Positions 59,237 through 64,000 of a stretch of DNA of 64,000 nt are shown here, in pieces. The position numbers and the translations under genes were made by a program. This DNA comes from Hordeum vulgare subsp. vulgare. Lineage: Eukaryota; Streptophyta; Magnoliopsida; Poales; Poaceae. Each line of letters opens with the position of its first letter. The stretch's first letter is position 1. The stretch lies in assembly GCF_904849725.1 (NCBI RefSeq), contig NC_058522.1, positions 432,851,529 to 432,915,528 of the forward strand, in the 5' to 3' direction. A model generated the notes under the pieces. It worked only from the letters and a program-made list of their open reading frames with translations. It was not told the origin of the DNA and searched no databases.

Positions 59237-59420
59237 AGACAGGAAAGTAACCATATGGTGCAGCTCCTTGTTGCCCCAGGTTGCCAGCTAGCTGCCTTGT
59301 GGCCTCGTTGCCATTTGCAACCTCATGGAAAAGGCCTTTGCCATCAGCTGGTAGACGTTGAAGAGCCCATATTGTCACTGTTTGTTTGTTTTATGTTATT
59401 TCACAGCACACACACACTCA

Positions 59421-59477
<57 letters not shown>

Positions 59478-59749
59478 CACAACACATATATGATATATAG
59501 TTCACAGCACACATATATAGTTCACAACACATATATGATATACATATAAAGTTCATCAATGCCATTTGCTCATCAATCACAACCCATATATCGAAAGAAC
59601 CAGCATCCAAAGTTTTACACTGTTCATCCATATATACATATACATATAGTTCCACATTGTTCATCAACTCAAATGAAAACAAAAACTAAAGCACCCCATC
59701 AATGCCAGCTTCCATGTAGTACATCTAATCTGCAAAATGGAATAAAAAA
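59237..59749. repeat. CACTA-C after the Gypsy insertion: family sequence and (AC)n(AT)n microsatellite
   Basis: Bases 59250-59410 match 7755-7890 of CACTA-B (ccccaggttgc..., aaggcctttgc...). A (CA)n tract at about 59425-59455 runs straight into an (AT)n tract to about 59477, absent in CACTA-B at this length. It is followed by 'catatatgatatacatata' units as in CACTA-B. Confidence 0.8.
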
Positions 59750-61260
59750 GTGAGAAGAAGAAGAAGAAGAACACTATATGACATTTTAGAGCTTATTACG
59801 TCATTTTGGAGGAAAATGAGCTAAGTATATGACCTCTTTGACTAACAAAGGTTCTGATGCCATTTTTGACCTAACTAAGCTAATCATGTCATTTTAGAGG
59901 AAAATAAGCTAAGTATATAATATTTATGAGCAAACCAAGGTTCTTATGCCATTTTTAGCTTATTATGTCATTTTGGAGGAAGATACGCTAAGTTTTGAGC
60001 TAACCAAGGTTCTTGTGATGTTTTTACCTTAGTAAGAAAATTTTGTCATTTTGGATCTAAATTAGCTAATTATGTCATTTTGGAGGATAATTAGATAAGT
60101 ATGTCTTTCTTGGGGAAAATAAGCTAAGTAGAAGAATAAAGAGAAGAAAAAAAGAAGAGAAGAAGAAGGAGGAGAAAAGAAGAAGAAGAAGAAGAAGGAG
60201 GAGGAGGAGGAGGAGGAGAATAAGAAGAAGAAGAGGAAGAAAATAAGAAAATAAGAAGAAAAATAAGAAGGAGAAGGAGAAGGAGAAGAAGGAGAAGGAT
60301 GCTTCTTACCCTTCTTCTCCTTCTTCTCCTTCTTCTTCTCCTTCTTCTCTTTCTTCTCCTTCTTCTTTTCTTCTTCTTCTTCTTCTTCTTCTTCCTTCTT
60401 TTCATTTTTCCTCTTTCTTCTCCTCTTCTACTGCTCTTCTTCTTCTTCTCCTCCACCTCCTCCTCTTCTCCTCTTATCCTCCTCCTCTTCTTCTTCTTCT
60501 TTTCTTCTTTGGAGCTAAACTAGCTAATTATGTCATTTTCGAGGATAATTAGCTAAGTATGTCTTCGTTGGGGAAAATAAGCTAAGGAGAAGATGAAAGA
60601 GGAGAAGAAAGAGGAGGAGAAGGAGAAGAAGAAGAAGAAGGAGGAGGAGGAGGAGAAGGAGAAGAAGCAAGAGGAGGATAAGAAGAAGAGGAGGAGGAAG
60701 AGGAAGAAGATGATTACAATAATTTTCTTATTTTGAGCTTATTATGTCATTTAGGAGGAAGATACGCTAAGTTATGAGCTAACTAAGGCTCTTGTGATGT
60801 TTTTTACCTAACTAAGCTAATTATGTCATTTTGGAGCTACACTAGCTAATTATGTCATTTTGGAGCTAAATTAGCTAATTATGTCATTGTTGGGGAAAAT
60901 AACCTAAGGAGAAGATGAAACAAGAGAAGAAAGAGGAGGAGAAGGAGGAGGAGAAGAAGAAGAAGGAGGAGGAGGAGGAGGATAATAAGAAGAAGAAGAT
61001 GAAGGAGAGGAAGAGGATGACCAAGGTTCTTGTGATGTTTTTTACCTAACTAAGGTAATTATGTCATTTTGGAGCTAAATTAGCTAAGTATGTCTTTTTG
61101 AAGATAAATAAGCTAATCATGTCATTTTGGAGCTAATTTAGCTAACTATGTCATTTTGGAGCTAAACTAGCTAATTATGTCATTTTGGAGCTAAATTAGA
61201 TAATTATGTTATTGTTAGAGCTAAATTAGCTAATTATGTCATAAATGAGCTAGAGAAAAC
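59750..61260. repeat. Purine/pyrimidine tracts and GAGCTAAATTAGCTAA repeats of CACTA-C
   Basis: The sequence has the same ingredients as the CACTA-B array, but only one unit (60120-60510) keeps both a GAA/GGA arm and a complementary TTC/CTC arm. Later blocks (60590-60710 and 60900-61015) have purine arms only. The AT-rich motif 'ttttggagctaaattagctaattatgtcat' recurs up to 61240. The long ORFs are simple-sequence artefacts. Confidence 0.85.
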
Positions 61261-61484
61261 TTACCGTCATGGTCATCATGGAGGAGAAGCACCAGGGTTG
61301 CTCGAGGCGGCTGCATTTGGAGACAGTTGCCCTCGAGAAGGGTCGTGTGATGTCGCTCGGGAGTTATTCTGCAAAAAAGATATTTTGCAATGTCTCGTTA
61401 CAATGATGACACTCAAATGTTAATACTAGTTTATAATGAAAATTGAAATGAAACTCACCATGCCAATCGCAGAAAAGTTGGGAT
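61261..61484 (-). pseudogene. Remnant of the TnpA-like gene's 3' end in CACTA-C
   Basis: This matches 11400-11565 of CACTA-B (ggtcatcatggaggagaa, gggagttattctgcaaaa) and stops at 'atgccaatcgcag'. The following sequence corresponds to about 14060 of CACTA-B. About 2.5 kb, nearly the whole TnpA-like gene, is missing. Confidence 0.75.
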
Positions 61485-64000
61485 GCATACAAACTAATAA
61501 TATTTTGGATCAAGAAATGCATCATCATCGTCACTATCACGCATGTCTTCATGAAGTTGTGGTAGGTCTTTGTGTAATCGGTCAAGCATTGACAAGTCAT
61601 CCGCAGCACTAACCTCTTCTAGTTCCAGCTCTACTGGTTCCGGCTCAGGGGTGAAGTCGGATTCACTATCGTTGTCTACTTCCATGTTCTCGGGTGAAGC
61701 ACGGCGGTTCTTGAAACTTTCTTGGAAAGACGTGTTTCTTGGAAGAATTATGCGTCATATGTGTCTAGGTTAATGTGAGGTTCATAATCCTGTTCATCTG
61801 GGGGAGGTGGTCTAACACGTGGCGACACTTTATAAACAACATGCCAACCTTCCACATCCTTATTAGTTTAGCATGCCCATGGTAGATAGAAAAATTGGGT
61901 CGCCTGTTGAGCCATAATATAGACATCGGGAACATCTAAATGGGTGCTTGGATTGATTTCGACTAGCCCTATATGTTCATGAGTCCTTCTAGTCTCCTTC
62001 GGCTGGAACCAATAACATTTGAAGACTACGACGTTCGGTGGATTTTCATCATAGAATTGAAGTTCATACATTGCTTCAACTCTTCCATAATACTCCATAC
62101 CACCTTCGCCGACAGGAGAGATACAACAATTTGTAGATTTCTGGTCGGGCATAGATAGCTCTTTGCCAAAAGTACGAAAGTGATACCCGTTGATGTTGTA
62201 TTTCTCAAATTAACGGGCCTTATAGTAAAAACCATTAGTGGCTTGTCTCAATTCGGCGGCCATAGACTCTGAATTAGCCAACAAGTTTAATACGAAATGA
62301 TTGATACATTAGCCGCAAGTTAGACCAAGAAATAAAATGGTCCATTATTGATAATTAACGTTTTTTTGGACCAAGAGATGAAACCGGGATAGCCGCCTCC
62401 ATGCTTTGCCAGAAGCTCATACTCTTTGAAAGAATCATTTTGGATCACTACTCCATCCGAGAATTTGGCGATGTATCGACCGTATCAAATATCTGGGAAT
62501 AAGAGCGGTTCAAAGGAATTAGAAGTTACTGGAAAATGTGTCGAGAACATACTCGATGTACGGCCGCACTTCTGTTAGGTTGTTGAATATATACAACGAA
62601 ATGTTCTGCCATTGTTCGACATCCAACATTATTGGTTTCAAAGCACCGACTGGTGCGAGCTTCCCTTTGAATAGGATGAGGTTGGATTCTCCTTTTTTAG
62701 GGTCAGCATCATTGTACCGAGCCTTCGGATTATGCAAATGATGATTTTTGGCTTCGTAATGTGCTGTCACAAAGTTAGCCACCTCCTCAGTAATGAATGC
62801 CTCGGCCATCGATGCTTCAATTCTACATTTATTTTTAAGTTTAGCTCGAAGCATCTTCTGCATCCTCTCAGTTGCATAGCACCAACAATTTTGCACGGGC
62901 CCACCCAATCTCGCCTCAGTCGGTAGATGTAAAACCAAATGCTCCATTAGATTAAAGAAGCCCGGCGGAAAGATTTTCTCTAACTTGCAGAGCAACTCTG
63001 GTGCCAACTCCTCCATGTCATCTACCAACGCAGGTGACAATTATTTCGCACAAAGAACACGGAAGAAATAGCTCAACTCTGCCAGTACTAGCCATTCATC
63101 CTCGGGAATAAAGCCACGTAACATCACCGGCATTACCCGCTCAAGCCATATGTGCCAATCATGACTCTTCAGACCAAAGATTTTTCGTTTTTCAAGTCTT
63201 GCTCCCCTCTTTAGATTCGCTGCATACCCATCGGGGAACATCGAGTGCATTTTGACCCACAAGATAATTTCCCTCATAAGAGGCCTTCCAAGATTGAACC
63301 AGGCCTTTGGCTTCAACCACTTGTGCTTTCCTATGCCTTCTCGCATGTTTTGTAATGGTCTATGACATAGTGTCTCTTGATCGACTCTAGCCTTAGGATT
63401 ATTCTTTGTCTTCCATCTATGTCGGACAATGTACCAAAAATAGCCTCTCCAATATTATTTGTATTGTGCATCATGTCAATGTTGCATGGAAGAAGGAGGT
63501 CTTTGAAGTAAGGCGGATCCCACAAGCATGACTTGTGAGTCCACGCGTGTTCTGAATTATACTCGTTGAAATACCTTGGACGCTCTGGATCAGGCTCGAG
63601 GGCGTTTAACTGATCCAGGATCTGATGGCCTATCAACGCAGGTGGTGCCAAGGTTTTGACAACTTTACCTTTGGTAAAGTTCTTCTTGTCTTTTCTAAAC
63701 TGATGGTCAGGATCCAAGAACTGTCTATGCAAGTCAAAGCAAGAATACTTCCCACCCGCCTCCAACCAATGAAATTGAAGAGCTGCCTTGCACAAGGGAC
63801 ACAGGAACCTTCCCTGCACACAATACCAGAGAATAGCGCATACGCTGGCAAGTCATGCATCGAGTACATGTACCACACATGCATTTTGAAGTTTTCTTTT
63901 CTAGCGGCATCCTATGTCTTGACCCCATTATCCCAAGCTACTTTCAATTTATCCTTAAGAGGTTGCATGTATACAGTCATATTGTTCCCTGGATAGTTGG
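61485..64000 (-). pseudogene. TnpD-like transposase of CACTA-C, partial and broken
   Basis: Read on the minus strand from the window edge: Transposase_21 part (PCNIDMMHNTNNIGEAIFG), DUF4218 (EKIFPPGFFNLMEHLVLHL, 63346-62519 in two frames), intron, exon with the WFKQT-equivalent region (62500-62340), then DUF4216 (VVVFKCYWFQPKETRRTHEH, 62280-61870) and the acidic C-terminus ending DSDDDDAFLDPKYY at 61494. Frameshifts lie near 63412 (one C fewer than CACTA-B) and near 63820, and a TAA interrupts at about 63041. At two sites where CACTA-B has TGA this copy keeps CGA. The N-terminal part is outside the window. Confidence 0.88.

Larger units (their letters stand above)
36186..64000 (-). mobile_element. 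CACTA-C: same family as CACTA-B, split by a Gypsy element and cut by the window edge
   Basis: The left end CACTATAGGAATCAG is nearly identical to that of CACTA-B (CACTATAGGAATTAG), and TTTGCCGTCTGC subterminal repeats follow (36200-36570). The element resumes after the nested Gypsy at about 59237 with sequence matching CACTA-B from about 7745 on. It continues through the microsatellite, the palindrome tracts and a TnpD-like gene that runs off the window. The TnpA-like gene is almost entirely deleted. Confidence 0.85.

Overview
The window looks like a piece of a large grass genome, most likely wheat, barley or a relative (Triticeae). The evidence is Angela/BARE-type Copia LTRs, CACTA transposons with TTTGCCGTC subterminal repeats, a chromodomain-type Gypsy element with LTRs above 4 kb, and a plant gene with GT-AG introns. 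The species cannot be fixed from sequence alone. Only one intact host gene is evident: a five-exon GDSL esterase/lipase at 882-2404 on the + strand. A short Copia LTR (52-423) lies just upstream of it.

Almost everything else is nested transposons, and most borders could be fixed by terminal repeats plus target-site duplications (TSDs). Block 1 (2538-27439) is a CACTA element, here CACTA-A, with TSD TAG. It was invaded by a reverse-oriented Angela/BARE-like Copia element (3459-20460, TSD gttat), whose LTR was then invaded by a second CACTA element, CACTA-B (7225-20022, TSD ata). CACTA-B still carries recognisable TnpD-like and TnpA-like genes, both on the minus strand and both decayed. CACTA-A carries a B3-like coding fragment, one exon of a long-chain acyl-CoA synthetase gene with its introns, and a tandem array of about 336 bp units.

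Block 2 (27644-35815) is a PIF/Harbinger-like element with TSD TAA. It holds a 4.8 kb CACTA-like element with perfect 16-bp ends (27758-32596) and a solo Angela-type LTR (33400-35188, TSD aggat).

Block 3 starts at 36186 and runs off the right edge. It is another CACTA element of the same family as CACTA-B (CACTA-C), split by a gag-protease-only Gypsy element (36575-59236, minus strand). That Gypsy is itself split by a complete chromodomain-type (Tekay-like) Gypsy element (40228-54566, + strand, TSD cttgg) with 4.17 kb LTRs. The Tekay-like element has an intact extra open reading frame (44827-45600) between its primer-binding site and gag, with a predicted double-stranded-RNA-binding-like fold. 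Its gag-pol is broken by two stops and two frameshifts.

The most interesting signals are this accessory ORF, a 216-bp foldback in the presumed 5' leader of the CACTA-B transposase gene beside a palindrome that presents TATA boxes on both strands, the roughly 3.1 kb array of purine/pyrimidine palindromes in CACTA-B, the captured acyl-CoA synthetase exon, and stop codons in CACTA-B explained by C-to-T change at CpG sites when compared with CACTA-C.
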